A stretch of 64,000 nt of DNA from Mediannikoviicoccus vaginalis (GTDB taxonomy: Bacteria; Bacillota; Clostridia; Tissierellales; Peptoniphilaceae): the NCBI RefSeq assembly GCF_928097925.1, contig NZ_CAKMRI010000001.1, positions 682,001 to 746,000 of the forward strand. Direction: 5' to 3'. How positions within the stretch are numbered: position 1 is the stretch's first letter; each line of letters begins with the position of its first letter. A program made the translations under genes and the position numbers. Positions 17,372 to 26,187 of the stretch are shown one piece after another. Under the pieces are notes generated by a model that was not told where the DNA came from, did no database searches, and saw only the letters and a list, made by a program, of their open reading frames with translations.

Positions 17372-18168
17372 CTTATATACCTCCATGCGGTAAGTTTTTT
17401 ATTTAATAAAAGTAAAAACCTATCCAAAATAAATCCAATCAAAGCTGATAACATCATTAGCGCCAATAACCTATTGGTCTGCATCATTGACTGTGCTTGT
17501 AACATCTCATAACCGATACCAGCACTTGTCGCGATGAACTCCGCTCAGATAACGGACATCCAGCCTGCGCCGATGGCAAGCCTTGCACCTACAAGAATAT
17601 GAGGCATGGATGCTGGAACAACTACATTCACAAAAGTACTTCCCTTTGAAGCACCCATACTCTTTGCGGCGTTATAATAATCCTTATCTATCGATGCAAC
17701 TCCTGAAGATGTATTCATAATAACTTGAAACACCCCATTAAGTGCAATCATAAATAGTGTTGGTCCGTCTCCAATTCCTAACCAAATAATTGAAAGTGGT
17801 ACCCATGCCATCATAGGTATTTGCCTTAGGGAGTTTACAACACCACCTAAGATGCCTTCAAATATTTTTGATAGACCCATTGCCATTCCTATGGGAACTC
17901 CTATAAGTACAGCTATAAGCCAACCTTTAATTACTCTTGACATTGTTATTCCTATATTAGTCATAACTTGTTTACTTGTAATATTTGCGTAAAATTCTGT
18001 AAATGTAGATTTTGGTGTTGGCAATAACAGTGGTATGCCTACTTTGGTTGAGGCAATTTGCCAAGCTATAAGTAATATAATAACAAAACCATATTTATAG
18101 ACTTTTTGACTGAACTCTTCAGATTTCATCATTGTTTTAAATCTATTTTTCTTAATTTTACCTTCCAA
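17368..18168 (-). CDS. saoP: ABC transporter permease with selenocysteine (SaoP type)
   Basis: A 266-residue BPD-type permease when UGA at 17545-17547 is read as Sec208. The frame runs without a break on both sides: 'GAGWMSVI', U, 'AEFIATSAGIGYEMLQAQ' aligns with the usual 'GWMSVIAAEF' of SsuC/TauC permeases, so U replaces a small residue near the EAA loop. Six membrane helices are expected. The start is TTG 18168 with GGAGG eight bases upstream, overlapping the saoB 3' end by 40 bases. The hairpin after the UGA is less clear than in the other genes; a one-codon nonsense mutation is the alternative. Confidence 0.75.
17545..17547 (-). other. In-frame UGA, predicted Sec208 of the permease
   Basis: The UGA interrupts an otherwise conserved permease sequence that continues for 58 residues in the same frame to a normal stop. 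Recoding is supported mainly by the four other Sec codons in the operon. Confidence 0.65.
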
Positions 18169-18905
18169 ATTTCATTCCTCCTTTCATCTTTCCCAAATTT
18201 AAATTTAAAATAATTTGGATTTGGATTTTTATTGTATTCTAAAACCATTTTGTTATAAGAATCTAAAAACTCTTTGAATTTTTTATCCTTAAGGATTTTT
18301 CTATTTGCTATTATTACATTTGAACCATAATCGCTGTCAGAAACATTTTCAATTTCACCTTCTAAATTAGAATTAATAAGCCCTATATCTATAACATAAC
18401 CATCTATTTGGTCGCTTTCATAGGCGTAACCAAAGCTGTGGGGACTCATGTATTCAATTTCTGCATCAACATATTTTTCTCTAATAAAATCTGAAAGATA
18501 ATCCTTATTGCTTGTAAGTCCGATTTTTTTTACATTATTATCTTTTTTAATTAACACATCTGTATTTTCAGTTATGGTTCCAAGCAAAACAAAATCATCA
18601 CTAGCTTCTATGAATTTATCTGCGGCATCAGTACAAATCATAGCCACATCATAAACATTTGATTTCAATGACCATTGAGCAGTTGGTGCTCAGCAGTCCT
18701 TTAAGTAGTAGGTTTCAATTTCAAAATCAAACTCGTTTTGACTTATAACCTTTTTTAAAATTGATCCTGCCATATCATCTCCCGCACCAATCCTTAAGGT
18801 TGCGGTCTCTTCACTCTCAGGAAAAATCACTATTAGTGCTACAATACCGATTATTGCAACGATTAATAAAAAATTTATTAAAAAACCATTATTATTTTTA
18901 TTCAT
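18129..18905 (-). CDS. saoB: Membrane-anchored ABC substrate-binding selenoprotein (SaoB type)
   Basis: A 258-residue protein with UGA at 18690-18692 read as Sec72. An N-terminal hydrophobic helix (about 8-28) anchors it outside the membrane. The binding-protein fold follows: 'ATLRIGAGDDMAGSILKKV', then 'YYLKDCUAPTAQWSLKSN' and 'VYDVAMICTDAADKF'. The Cys71-Sec72 pair would sit in the ligand cleft, a natural site for a soft metal(loid). A hairpin with GG in its loop is 16 bases after the UGA. The gene overlaps saoT by eight bases and saoP by 40. I recall 'substrate-binding (seleno)protein SaoB' as the family. Read as stop, the UGA would leave two useless halves. Confidence 0.8.
18665..18678 (-). 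promoter_or_regulatory. SECIS-like hairpin after the saoB UGA
   Basis: TCAAT-GGTC-ATTGA: a short perfect stem with GG in the loop, 16 bases after the UGA, the same loop sequence as in saoC. It lies within the coding sequence, as bacterial SECIS elements do. Confidence 0.55.
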
Positions 18906-19161
18906 TTAAATTATCAACTGCCTGAGCAATTTCTTTTCTTATGTTCTTTACACTTAATCTAGTTACTTTCTTTTTTTCGTTAATAATCATGGTGCCTTGA
19001 AACATCATTCCGTATTTTTTTAAAGCCTCTATGTCCTTACCTTGACTATAGAGTTTAACTTCAACCTTATCTCCAAATTCTTTTGCCACATCCTTGACGT
19101 TTCTCCCTATGGAGTCACAACTTGGTCAAGTATTAATAAATTCTACAAGTACCTTATTCAA
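18898..19161 (-). CDS. saoT: Thioredoxin-like selenoprotein with UxxC motif (SaoT type)
   Basis: An 87-residue small thioredoxin-fold protein when UGA at 19126-19128 is read as Sec12. It starts 'MNKVLVEFINTUPSCDS', so Sec12-Pro-Ser-Cys15 is the redox motif after the first beta strand, followed by 'GTMIINEKKKVTRLS' with a Thr-Met in place of the usual cis-Pro loop context. The start is TTG 19161, seven bases after AAGGAG. Without recoding, only a fragment lacking the active site would be made. It probably keeps the Cys/Sec pairs of its partners reduced, in the cytoplasm. First gene of the operon. A small hairpin follows the UGA. Confidence 0.82.
19103..19114 (-). promoter_or_regulatory. Possible SECIS hairpin after the saoT UGA
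   Basis: CTCC-ATAG-GGAG starts about 12 bases after the UGA, with a G in the loop; outer GTT/AAC bases can pair below an internal loop. It is short, so only suggestive. Confidence 0.42.
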
Positions 19162-19204
19162 CCACTCACTCCTTCTAGTTATAATACTACTCGTCTATTT
19201 AATA

Positions 19205-19232
19205 ATTATATGCAAAATAAAAAATAAGTCAA
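19205..19232 (-). promoter_or_regulatory. Promoter of the sao operon
   Basis: TTGACT (19227-19232), 16 bases, TATAAT (19205-19210) on the minus strand, about 43 bases before saoT. The -35 box is part of the 3' arm of the dus terminator. The spacer is not of MerR type and has no dyad. Confidence 0.72.
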
Positions 19233-19260
19233 ACAGTTAATCAATCATCATTTGACTTAT
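19224..19260 (-). terminator. Terminator of coaX-dus
   Basis: ATAAGTCAAA and TTTGACTTAT form a 10-bp stem with a 17-base loop, followed by a T-rich tract on the minus strand, 30 bases after the dus stop. Confidence 0.8.
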
Positions 19261-19289
19261 TTGCATTTCGAAATTGTAATGATTTATTA

Positions 19290-20249
19290 TTAGATGCTAG
19301 TTAAATACTCATCTAAAATTTCTTCCACCAATTCTTTTTTGTCCACTGTGTTTATTTTATTTTTTAATTCCTTGGAGTTTCTAAATCCCTTCAAGTACCA
19401 TGCAATATGTTTTCTCATTTGTGTTACTGCAACTCTTTCTCCAAGGTATTCGCATTTTAAATTTAAATGCATTTTAATTAGCTCTATCATTGTAGCTATG
19501 TCGGGCTTTTCCATTCTACTAAATAGATATGGATTTTCTAGCGCTCCTCTTGCAAGTAAAATTCCGTCACAATTTGTTTGAGCAAACATATTTTCAATAT
19601 CCTCTGGCGTATTCACGTCTCCATTTCCTATAACGGGAATTGATAAATGACTCTTTAGTTTTGCTATGGCGTTCCAGTCCGCTTCTCCAGAGTAAAATGC
19701 ATTTCTAGTTCTTGGGTGAAGGGTTACAAAGGACACTCCCAGCTCTTCACAAATTTTTCCAAGCTCAAGGTAGTTGATGTTGTCTTCGTCCCATCCCAGT
19801 CTAAATTTTACGCTAACTGGCTTTTGGGATGCAGTTACAACTTTATCGATAACTCTCTTTGCCAGGTCTAAGTCCCTCATCAATGCAGAGCCGTCTCCAT
19901 TTTTTACAATCTTTGGCGCAGGGCATCCCATGTTTATGTCTATGGCTTGAAATCTGTCGTCATGATTTAAATAACTTTTAACTACTGATTCCATAATGTC
20001 TGGGTCACTTCCAAAAATCTGTATGCTTAAGGTGGTTTCATCACCCCTATCCATAAGCGTCTTTGTATTTTTATCTTTGTAGTATAGTCCCTTTGCAGAA
20101 ACCATCTCTGTAAAGTTAAGTCCCGAACCAAGTTCTGACACAATTTTCCTAAAGGCTCTGTCGGTTATTCCCGCCATTGGAGCCATAAATAGGTTGTTAT
20201 CCAGTTTTAGTTTTCCAATTTCCGTTTTATTTCTTAAAATTTCTTTCAT
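19290..20249 (-). CDS. dus: tRNA-dihydrouridine synthase
   Basis: A 319-residue FMN-dependent TIM-barrel enzyme that reduces uridine to dihydrouridine in tRNA. Visible family motifs are 'MAPMAGITDRAFR', 'DINMGCPAPKIVKNGDGSALM' (in two parts) with the catalytic Cys, 'SVKFRLGWD' and 'IPVIGNGDVNTPED'. It is DusB-like in length. It overlaps the end of coaX by 23 bases and ends at a strong terminator. Confidence 0.94.
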   Translation of the reverse strand: MKEILRNKTEIGKLKLDNNLFMAPMAGITDRAFRKIVSELGSGLNFTEMVSAKGLYYKDKNTKTLMDRGDETTLSIQIFGSDPDIMESVVKSYLNHDDRFQAIDINMGCPAPKIVKNGDGSALMRDLDLAKRVIDKVVTASQKPVSVKFRLGWDEDNINYLELGKICEELGVSFVTLHPRTRNAFYSGEADWNAIAKLKSHLSIPVIGNGDVNTPEDIENMFAQTNCDGILLARGALENPYLFSRMEKPDIATMIELIKMHLNLKCEYLGERVAVTQMRKHIAWYLKGFRNSKELKNKINTVDKKELVEEILDEYLTSI

Positions 20250-21006
20250 ATATTAATCTAAGGCCTTCCATTGCAAGCTCTTTGTCTATTTTATTAATAT
20301 AGCTGCTATGTTGTGAAATAAGTCCTGCAAATCCTCCCGTTCCTATTACACTAACTTCTTCTACTTTCAAATCCTCTTCTTCTAAAATCTTTTTTATTAA
20401 AAAGTCTATCATACCGATGTATCCATATACAATCCCTGATTGCATACTCTCTCTTGTGGTCTTTCCTATTACACTTTTAGGTTTGGTTAAGTCTATCTTA
20501 GGTAGTTTTGCCGTTCCTGTAAATAGCGCGTTTGATGAAAGCTCTATACCTGGAGCAATTGCCCCTCCCATGTACTCGCCATTTTTATTTATATAGTCAA
20601 CTGTTATGGCAGTGCCTAGGTCAACCACTATGGTCGGTGCTTTATACTTGTGATATGCACAGCTTGCAGTAACAAGCCTATCCATTCCAACTTCTTTTTT
20701 ATTTCCATATCTATTTACAATTCCTAAATCCTTCGCCATTGTAACTAAGTATGGCTTTTTATTTAAATATCTCTTACATGCGGACTCCACACATCGTAGC
20801 ATATTTGGCACCACTGAAGACATTACAATATCTTCAATGTCACAAACTTTAAATCCACTACTTATTAAAAAAGATTTTATTTCCAGTCCCAGTTCGTCAG
20901 ATGTTTTTTCAACCTTTGTGGACATGACCCATTGATGAACCAATTTATCTTCTTCAAACACACCAAACTTCATATGGGTGTTTCCCACATCTATAACTAA
21001 TAAAAT
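20227..21006 (-). CDS. coaX: Type III pantothenate kinase, non-canonical start likely
   Basis: CoaX phosphorylates pantothenate, the first step of coenzyme A synthesis. The ASKHA fold shows the P-loop 'IDVGNTHMKFGVFEED', 'VDLGTAITVDYINKNGEY' and 'GGAIAPGIELSSNALF'. The first canonical start (GTG 20988) would cut off the conserved beta strand 'LLVIDV'. These residues are encoded upstream in the same frame, with only ATT (21006 or 21009) as possible start before a stop codon; alternatively a base is missing after the GTG at 21013. Start 21006 is chosen for the family match. Confidence 0.88.
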   Translation of the reverse strand: MLLVIDVGNTHMKFGVFEEDKLVHQWVMSTKVEKTSDELGLEIKSFLISSGFKVCDIEDIVMSSVVPNMLRCVESACKRYLNKKPYLVTMAKDLGIVNRYGNKKEVGMDRLVTASCAYHKYKAPTIVVDLGTAITVDYINKNGEYMGGAIAPGIELSSNALFTGTAKLPKIDLTKPKSVIGKTTRESMQSGIVYGYIGMIDFLIKKILEEEDLKVEEVSVIGTGGFAGLISQHSSYINKIDKELAMEGLRLIYERNFKK

Positions 21007-21040
21007 AATATCACTTCTTTCAATTTATTATTCACAAATT

Positions 21041-21071
21041 ATTACCCCCTAGCCATTGCTTAGGGGGTAAT
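21041..21071. terminator. Strong hairpin between the ftsH operon and coaX
   Basis: ATTACCCCCTA and TAGGGGGTAAT form an 11-bp stem with a 9-base loop. It follows the DUF5673-like gene by 37 bases. The T run is weak on both sides, so termination may be partial. Confidence 0.6.
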
Positions 21072-21107
21072 ATAATTTTATCATAGTTTTATTAACATTA
21101 GTAATTT

Positions 21108-21578
21108 TTATTTATTTTTCTTTTTTCTCTTTATTATTGTCATGACTTCATCTTTGTTATCCGGTGAGATTGGAATAATTTGTCTTGGGCTCTTTGTGGC
21201 ATTAGTAAGAATTTCTAAATTCTTAGTTGTGTCATTGTAACCCCATTTTTTTATTTTATCCCAGGTTGTAAACTTAGTGTTATATAGTATTCCATCTTCA
21301 TAAAAATAAATCTTTTGATATGAGATATATGCAAATCCTATTCCGGAAAGTAGATATACGGCACCAAAGTAGTCTTTAGCAACTAATGTGTATGCTCCTA
21401 ACATCATAAGCATAATTGATAAAAATCCTATTAAAAATTTGGATTGTGGTGTATAGTATGCTATTAGTTTTCCAGTGGCAGCCTTTTTTGCATGGTAGCC
21501 CAAATAGACCTGTCTAATTACCACAAGTAAAATAATAATATAGAGAATGTTTAAAAAATCTTTATACTTCATTTTCAC
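21108..21578 (-). CDS. Membrane protein with C-terminal PH-like domain (DUF5673-like)
   Basis: A 156-residue protein with one N-terminal membrane helix (about 7-27), a hairpin of two more (about 48-85), and a soluble end with '[19 protein letters not shown]' typical of DUF5673/YcxB-like proteins. No function is known. Its start overlaps the end of ftsH by 17 bases, so it is translated together with it. Confidence 0.6.
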   Translation of the reverse strand: MKMKYKDFLNILYIIILLVVIRQVYLGYHAKKAATGKLIAYYTPQSKFLIGFLSIMLMMLGAYTLVAKDYFGAVYLLSGIGFAYISYQKIYFYEDGILYNTKFTTWDKIKKWGYNDTTKNLEILTNATKSPRQIIPISPDNKDEVMTIIKRKKKNK

Positions 21579-23481
21579 TATCTCCTGAAATTTTATCTTC
21601 TATTTTTTTCTCATCTTTCTGTACTTTTTCTAAAAGCTCTGGTGGTTCTTCCTTGATTTCCTGATTGCTATACTTATAGAAAATTTCTTCAAACTCTTCT
21701 GCTTTAATGGTTTCTTTTTCTAGAAGAACTTTTGCAAGTTTATGAAGTAGGTTGATGTTTTCTTCAAGGAGTTTAAGTGCCTTATCAAAGGCATCGTTTA
21801 TTACTTTCCTCATCTCTTCATCTATTTCATATGCAACTCTATCGGAATAATGTTTTGCTTTTCCAAGTTCTTTACCAACAAATACTTCGTCTGATTCAAA
21901 GTCGTACATAATCGGTCCAAGCTTTTCGCTCATACCATATTGGGTTATCATTGCCCTTGCAATCTTTGTAGCTCTTTCAATATCGTTAGATGCTCCAGTG
22001 GAAATGTCATTTAAAATCAAATGCTCTGCACATCTACCACCAAGTAGAGTTATGATTTCGTGCTTCATCTCGTTTTTAGTCACATAGGATCTGTCCTCTT
22101 CTGGCACGAATGAAGTAAAGCCTCCTGCACGTCCCCTTGGAACTATGGTTATCATGTGAACAGGGTCCGTATCTGGAAGAAGTCTTGACACAATTGCATG
22201 GCCCGCTTCGTGGTAAGCTGTAAGCACTCTTTCCTTTTCAATAACAACTGCAGATTTCTTTTCAGGTCCTGCCACAACTTTTATTGTAGCTTCGTCAAAT
22301 ATATCGGGAGTGATAAGTTTCTTATCTTCCCTAGCTGCAAGAAGTGCCGCTTCATTTGTCAGGTTCTCTAAGTCCGCCGGAGTAAATCCTGTTGTTGACT
22401 TGGCAATGGCGCTTAGGTCCACGTCTGGGGCAAGCTTTTTATTCTTCGTATGCACATTTAATATTGCTTCCCTCTCTCTTACATCAGGTATGCCAATATA
22501 AACTCTACGGTCAAATCTACCTGGTCTAAGAATTGCCGGGTCCAAAATATCTGGTCTATTTGTGGCAGCCATAACGATTATACCTTCGTTTTTACCAAAG
22601 CCGTCCATCTCAACTAGCAACTGGTTTAAGGTTTGTTCCCTTTCATCATGGCCTCCTCCAAGGCCTGCACCTCTCTTACGTCCTACTGCGTCAATTTCAT
22701 CTATGAATATAATACATGGTGAGTTCTTTTTGGCATCTTTAAATAAATCTCTAACACGTGACGCACCAACACCAACGTACATTTCAACAAAGTCCGAGCC
22801 TGAAATACTAAAAAATGGAACACCAGCTTCTCCTGCAACGGCCTTTGATAAATAAGTTTTTCCCGTTCCTGGAGGTCCAACTAGTAGAACGCCTTTTGGA
22901 ATTCTCGCTCCAATCTCAATATATTTCTTTGGATTTTTCAAGAAGTCAACTATCTCTTGAAGCTCTTCCTTCTCCTCTTTTAGTCCTGCAACATCATCAA
23001 AGTCCACATTAGTATTTTCTTTGTATAGCTTTGCCCTGCTCTTACCAAAGTTTGCAGCATTACTTCCTCCACCCTTTTGCATTTGGCCAATAAATAGATA
23101 CCAAACCACAAATACGGTAAAGGCAAAAAATAAAACATTTATTAAAGTATTCCAAATTTTGCTATTATCTTGCAGCGGCCTTGCCTTTAGTTCGATGTTC
23201 CCCGACTCAACTTTTTCTTTGATATAGTCATTATAGAAATTTTCTGACATGTCGTCAGGTAAATAGGCACTAAATGTCTCTTCGCCCTTCTTTGTAGTTA
23301 TGATTACATTATTTCCCTGTCTAGTGACGGTCTTTACATCATTGTCCTCTATATAGTTAATCAGTTTGTTTACAGATATTTCCTTGGAGTTATTAAAGCC
23401 CCTGGAAAATACAGAAACCAGTACCAAGAAAAATAGTAGAGGCCCTATATAATAAAATATATTTCCTGCTTTTTTTCTCAA
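21562..23481 (-). CDS. ftsH: ATP-dependent zinc metalloprotease FtsH
   Basis: A 639-residue membrane-bound AAA protease of normal length. Two membrane helices (about 8-26 and 108-128) flank a small outside domain. The AAA module has Walker A '[13 protein letters not shown]' and Walker B '[18 protein letters not shown]', with the pore motif '[12 protein letters not shown]'. The protease domain has the zinc motif 'HEAGH'. The acidic C-terminal tail is disordered. It degrades misfolded membrane and regulatory proteins. The order tilS-hpt-ftsH is the conserved Firmicute arrangement. Confidence 0.98.
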   Translation of the reverse strand: MRKKAGNIFYYIGPLLFFLVLVSVFSRGFNNSKEISVNKLINYIEDNDVKTVTRQGNNVIITTKKGEETFSAYLPDDMSENFYNDYIKEKVESGNIELKARPLQDNSKIWNTLINVLFFAFTVFVVWYLFIGQMQKGGGSNAANFGKSRAKLYKENTNVDFDDVAGLKEEKEELQEIVDFLKNPKKYIEIGARIPKGVLLVGPPGTGKTYLSKAVAGEAGVPFFSISGSDFVEMYVGVGASRVRDLFKDAKKNSPCIIFIDEIDAVGRKRGAGLGGGHDEREQTLNQLLVEMDGFGKNEGIIVMAATNRPDILDPAILRPGRFDRRVYIGIPDVREREAILNVHTKNKKLAPDVDLSAIAKSTTGFTPADLENLTNEAALLAAREDKKLITPDIFDEATIKVVAGPEKKSAVVIEKERVLTAYHEAGHAIVSRLLPDTDPVHMITIVPRGRAGGFTSFVPEEDRSYVTKNEMKHEIITLLGGRCAEHLILNDISTGASNDIERATKIARAMITQYGMSEKLGPIMYDFESDEVFVGKELGKAKHYSDRVAYEIDEEMRKVINDAFDKALKLLEENINLLHKLAKVLLEKETIKAEEFEEIFYKYSNQEIKEEPPELLEKVQKDEKKIEDKISGDSENEV

Positions 23482-23491
23482 TTTGTCCTCC

Positions 23492-24046
23492 TTAGCTGTA
23501 GTATTCTTCCTTTAGTGAAGCTATAAAAGGTAAATTTCTATGTTGTTGACTATAGTCCAGTCCATATCCAACGATAAATTCGTCTGGAATTTTAAAACCT
23601 ACAAAGTCAACATCCACATCTACAGTCCTTCTTTCAGGTTTGTCTAATAATGTGGCAACTGCAACTGAAGAAGCTCCCCTGTCCCTAAGATTTTTTGTTA
23701 AGTAGTTTAAAGTGTTTCCAGAGTCAATAATATCTTCAACAATAAGTACATCTTTCCCCTCAATATCTTCTTCTAAGTCCTTTAATATTCTTACAACTCC
23801 TGAAGACTTTGAGCTAGCTCCATAACTTGACACTGCCATGAAATCCATTTTAACTTCTAAGTCAAGTCTTATAATAAGATTTGACATAAAAATTACAGCT
23901 CCCCTTAATATCCCAACTACAAGAAGCTCTCTCTTGCTGTTCTTATATTTTTCAGATATTTCCTTTGCCATTTCATCAAGTCTTTTATTTAATTCTTCTT
24001 CTGAAATTAAAATATCTTTGATGTAGTCCATATTTTTATTTAACAT
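23492..24046 (-). CDS. hpt: Hypoxanthine phosphoribosyltransferase
   Basis: A 184-residue purine salvage enzyme making IMP/GMP from hypoxanthine or guanine and PRPP. The PRPP loop '[17 protein letters not shown]' and the base-binding '[17 protein letters not shown]' are present. It overlaps tilS by 11 bases and precedes ftsH by ten, all in one transcript. Confidence 0.97.
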   Translation of the reverse strand: MLNKNMDYIKDILISEEELNKRLDEMAKEISEKYKNSKRELLVVGILRGAVIFMSNLIIRLDLEVKMDFMAVSSYGASSKSSGVVRILKDLEEDIEGKDVLIVEDIIDSGNTLNYLTKNLRDRGASSVAVATLLDKPERRTVDVDVDFVGFKIPDEFIVGYGLDYSQQHRNLPFIASLKEEYYS

Positions 24047-25391
24047 TTTTCTCCTCCAATCTAATTTTTATAACATAGTCGTCATTTGAACAAACTTTGT
24101 AATTATGAGTTCTTTTTAAACCTGCAATCAATATTATATCATCTTTATACTGTAAAATAGGCATTTTCCCTCGAAGATGTTTAGGAACTTTTAAGTCTAT
24201 CAAAATGTCTTTAACTTTCTTAGTAAAGTTTTTTAATCTAATCTTATCTCCATCTCTTCTAGCCCTTACGACTATGCCTTCTTCAAGAAGCTCTGCCGGA
24301 AAAATAAATTCATTCTTCTTTAGCTTTATATTATTATTTTCCACAACTGAAACTTCAATTAAAAAGTTTCCAAAATTATATTTACCCTTTTCCTTGATTA
24401 TAAAATCTAATATATTTATATTATCATCAAGATTTGTTAAATATAGATGTCCATATGCCATGTAGAACATAAAATTATTAATATAAAACTCACCGCTGCC
24501 CTTTAAAATAATCTTTCTTATGGACTCCACATTGTTAAAGGAAATATCTTTTCTATCACCATTTATAGCTTCATAGGCCTTTAATATTAACTTTCTTTGA
24601 ATGGCAACATGATGCTTTTTGAAATCTTTACAATTTAATTTATAATAATCTCGCTCAGGGCCTATTAGGTTTAGACCGTCTGCATAATCTTCTAAAAATT
24701 CTTCATTTGACTCAAGGATTTTGGAAGATCTAACTAGGGAGTCTATAAAATTTTCATTTATTTCACTTTCAACATATGGAATAAGCACATTTCTAATTTT
24801 ATTTCTCAAGTAATCATTTTCAAAATTGGTCTTGTCCTCTACAAAGGGGATATTGTTTTCATTTAAAAAGTTTATTATCTCAGTTTTCGTTATGTTGATT
24901 AAGGGCCTTACAATATTATTGTTTTTATCACTTATGCCTGAAAGTCCTGCGCCTCCTGCACCTCTAATCAAGTTTAGTAGTATGGTCTCCGCATCGTCGT
25001 TTTTATGATGGCCAACAGCAATGACCCCACTTTGAAACTCACTCATTAAAACTTCATTGAACTTTTCATACCTTATACGCCTTCCTGCATCTTCCACAGA
25101 TATTTTATGCTCTTTCGCATATCCATTTACATCCATGTGAAAAGAGATACATTTCACCCCAAGGGAATTGGAAAAATCTTTAGAAAATTGCTCGTCCTTG
25201 ACCGCATCTTCCGCCCTTAACTGATGGTTAATATGAACAGTAATAAGGTTATATCCAAACTCTTTTTTCAGTTCATTCAGTGCATATAGTAGCATTACTG
25301 AGTCTGGTCCGCCGGAAAATCCGATTACAATATTTTCTTCATCTTTTATTAAGTTGTTTTCTTTAATGTATTTTTTTATTTTATCAATCAT
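24036..25391 (-). CDS. tilS: tRNA(Ile)-lysidine synthetase
   Basis: A 451-residue N-type ATP pyrophosphatase that converts C34 of tRNA-Ile(CAU) to lysidine, so that AUA is read as Ile; essential. The PP-loop is 'IGFSGGPDSVMLLYAL' (about residue 22-37), 'VAVGHHKNDDAETILLNLIRGAG' (in parts) follows, and the C-terminal domain (about 370-445) carries 'RARRDGDKIRL'. A terminator lies just upstream of its start, so it may depend on readthrough or an unseen promoter. Confidence 0.96.
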   Translation of the reverse strand: MIDKIKKYIKENNLIKDEENIVIGFSGGPDSVMLLYALNELKKEFGYNLITVHINHQLRAEDAVKDEQFSKDFSNSLGVKCISFHMDVNGYAKEHKISVEDAGRRIRYEKFNEVLMSEFQSGVIAVGHHKNDDAETILLNLIRGAGGAGLSGISDKNNNIVRPLINITKTEIINFLNENNIPFVEDKTNFENDYLRNKIRNVLIPYVESEINENFIDSLVRSSKILESNEEFLEDYADGLNLIGPERDYYKLNCKDFKKHHVAIQRKLILKAYEAINGDRKDISFNNVESIRKIILKGSGEFYINNFMFYMAYGHLYLTNLDDNINILDFIIKEKGKYNFGNFLIEVSVVENNNIKLKKNEFIFPAELLEEGIVVRARRDGDKIRLKNFTKKVKDILIDLKVPKHLRGKMPILQYKDDIILIAGLKRTHNYKVCSNDDYVIKIRLEEKNVK

Positions 25392-25396
25392 GGCCT

Positions 25397-25426
25397 TAAA
25401 AAAATAAAACCGGTGCTCCCGGTTTT
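25397..25426 (-). terminator. Terminator after the S1-domain gene, just before tilS
   Basis: AAAACCGG-GAGCA-CCGGTTTT followed by ATTTTTTT on the minus strand. The 5' arm overlaps the stop codon of the S1-domain gene, and the T run ends six bases before the tilS start. Confidence 0.78.
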
Positions 25427-25826
25427 AATAGTTCTTTGTTTTTCGATTGCCCATTTTTCTTTTATTATCACGGGTTCTCATTTCAACATATTTTTCATTT
25501 GATTCCTTTAAAAACTTATTAAGCTTATCTTCAAAGGATAAATCTTTTGTGGCTTCGTCAACATTCCATTCAATTTCCTTTGGAGCGTTAACTTTCTTCT
25601 CAGCTTGCTTAATGGATAGGCTCACCTTTCCATCTTTAACCGAAAGCACTTTTACTTTAACTTCATCGTTCACTTTTAAAAAGTCTTCAACTTTTTCTAC
25701 ATAATCATTTGATATCTCAGATATATGTACTAGACCATTTTCACCCTCAGGAAAAGAAACGAATGCACCAAACTTAGTAATTCCAGTTACTTTTCCTTCC
25801 AATATCTGTCCAACAGAAATAGACAT
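25425..25826 (-). CDS. S1 RNA-binding domain protein (YabR-like)
   Basis: A 133-residue protein with one S1 domain at about 3-75 ('GQILEGKVTGITKFGAFVSF', 'GLVHISEISNDYVE', 'VKVKVLSVKDGKVSLSIKQ') and a charged tail. It is of the YabR/general stress protein 13 type, thought to touch the ribosome. It sits next to the FtsB-like and RqcP genes as in many Firmicutes. Confidence 0.88.
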   Translation of the reverse strand: MSISVGQILEGKVTGITKFGAFVSFPEGENGLVHISEISNDYVEKVEDFLKVNDEVKVKVLSVKDGKVSLSIKQAEKKVNAPKEIEWNVDEATKDLSFEDKLNKFLKESNEKYVEMRTRDNKRKMGNRKTKNY

Positions 25827-25896
25827 TTACTAACAAATCCTCCTAAAATATTATACTTAAAATTATACGTAATCTAAAGAAATTGTCAATATATTT

Positions 25897-26187
25897 TTAC
25901 TTTTCTTTAACAAGATATTCTTTAGGTTTAATCATGCCAAGTTTTTCTCTAGCAACCTTCTCCGCGAACTCTAAAGTTTCTCTATTTTTATAATCTTTTT
26001 TTAATTGTGATATATCTTCAATCAGTTCTTGCTTCTTCTCTGTGTAAGAGTTAAGCTGTTTTTCATATTCAGATATCTTTATGCCTTGCTTTGCCAGTGC
26101 ATATGGAAAATAGGTAAAAGTTAATATAAAAAGAATAAAAATCAAATTGCTCTTTCTTCTTTTTGAACTCCTCTTTCTTTTCATCAT
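25897..26187 (-). CDS. FtsB/DivIC-like septum formation initiator
   Basis: A 96-residue single-pass membrane protein: basic N-terminus, membrane helix (about 15-33), then a coiled coil ('YEKQLNSYTEKKQELIEDIS') and the conserved end 'EKVAREKLGMIKPKE' of the FtsB/DivIC family. It takes part in the division complex. It overlaps rqcP by four bases. Confidence 0.88.
   Translation of the reverse strand: MMKRKRSSKRRKSNLIFILFILTFTYFPYALAKQGIKISEYEKQLNSYTEKKQELIEDISQLKKDYKNRETLEFAEKVAREKLGMIKPKEYLVKEK

Noticed and set aside
18129-19089. The fragments 18898-19089, 18690-18905 and 18129-18668 as separate small genes
   Set aside because: They lack own ribosome binding sites at proper places and together form two proteins interrupted only by a UGA at a Cys-like position.
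17545-19128. UGA might be read as Trp or Gly (alternative genetic code)
   Set aside because: UGA also serves as a normal stop in the same region, for example at the ends of saoP and the MerB-like gene, and the long housekeeping genes have no in-frame UGA. Trp is coded by TGG throughout.
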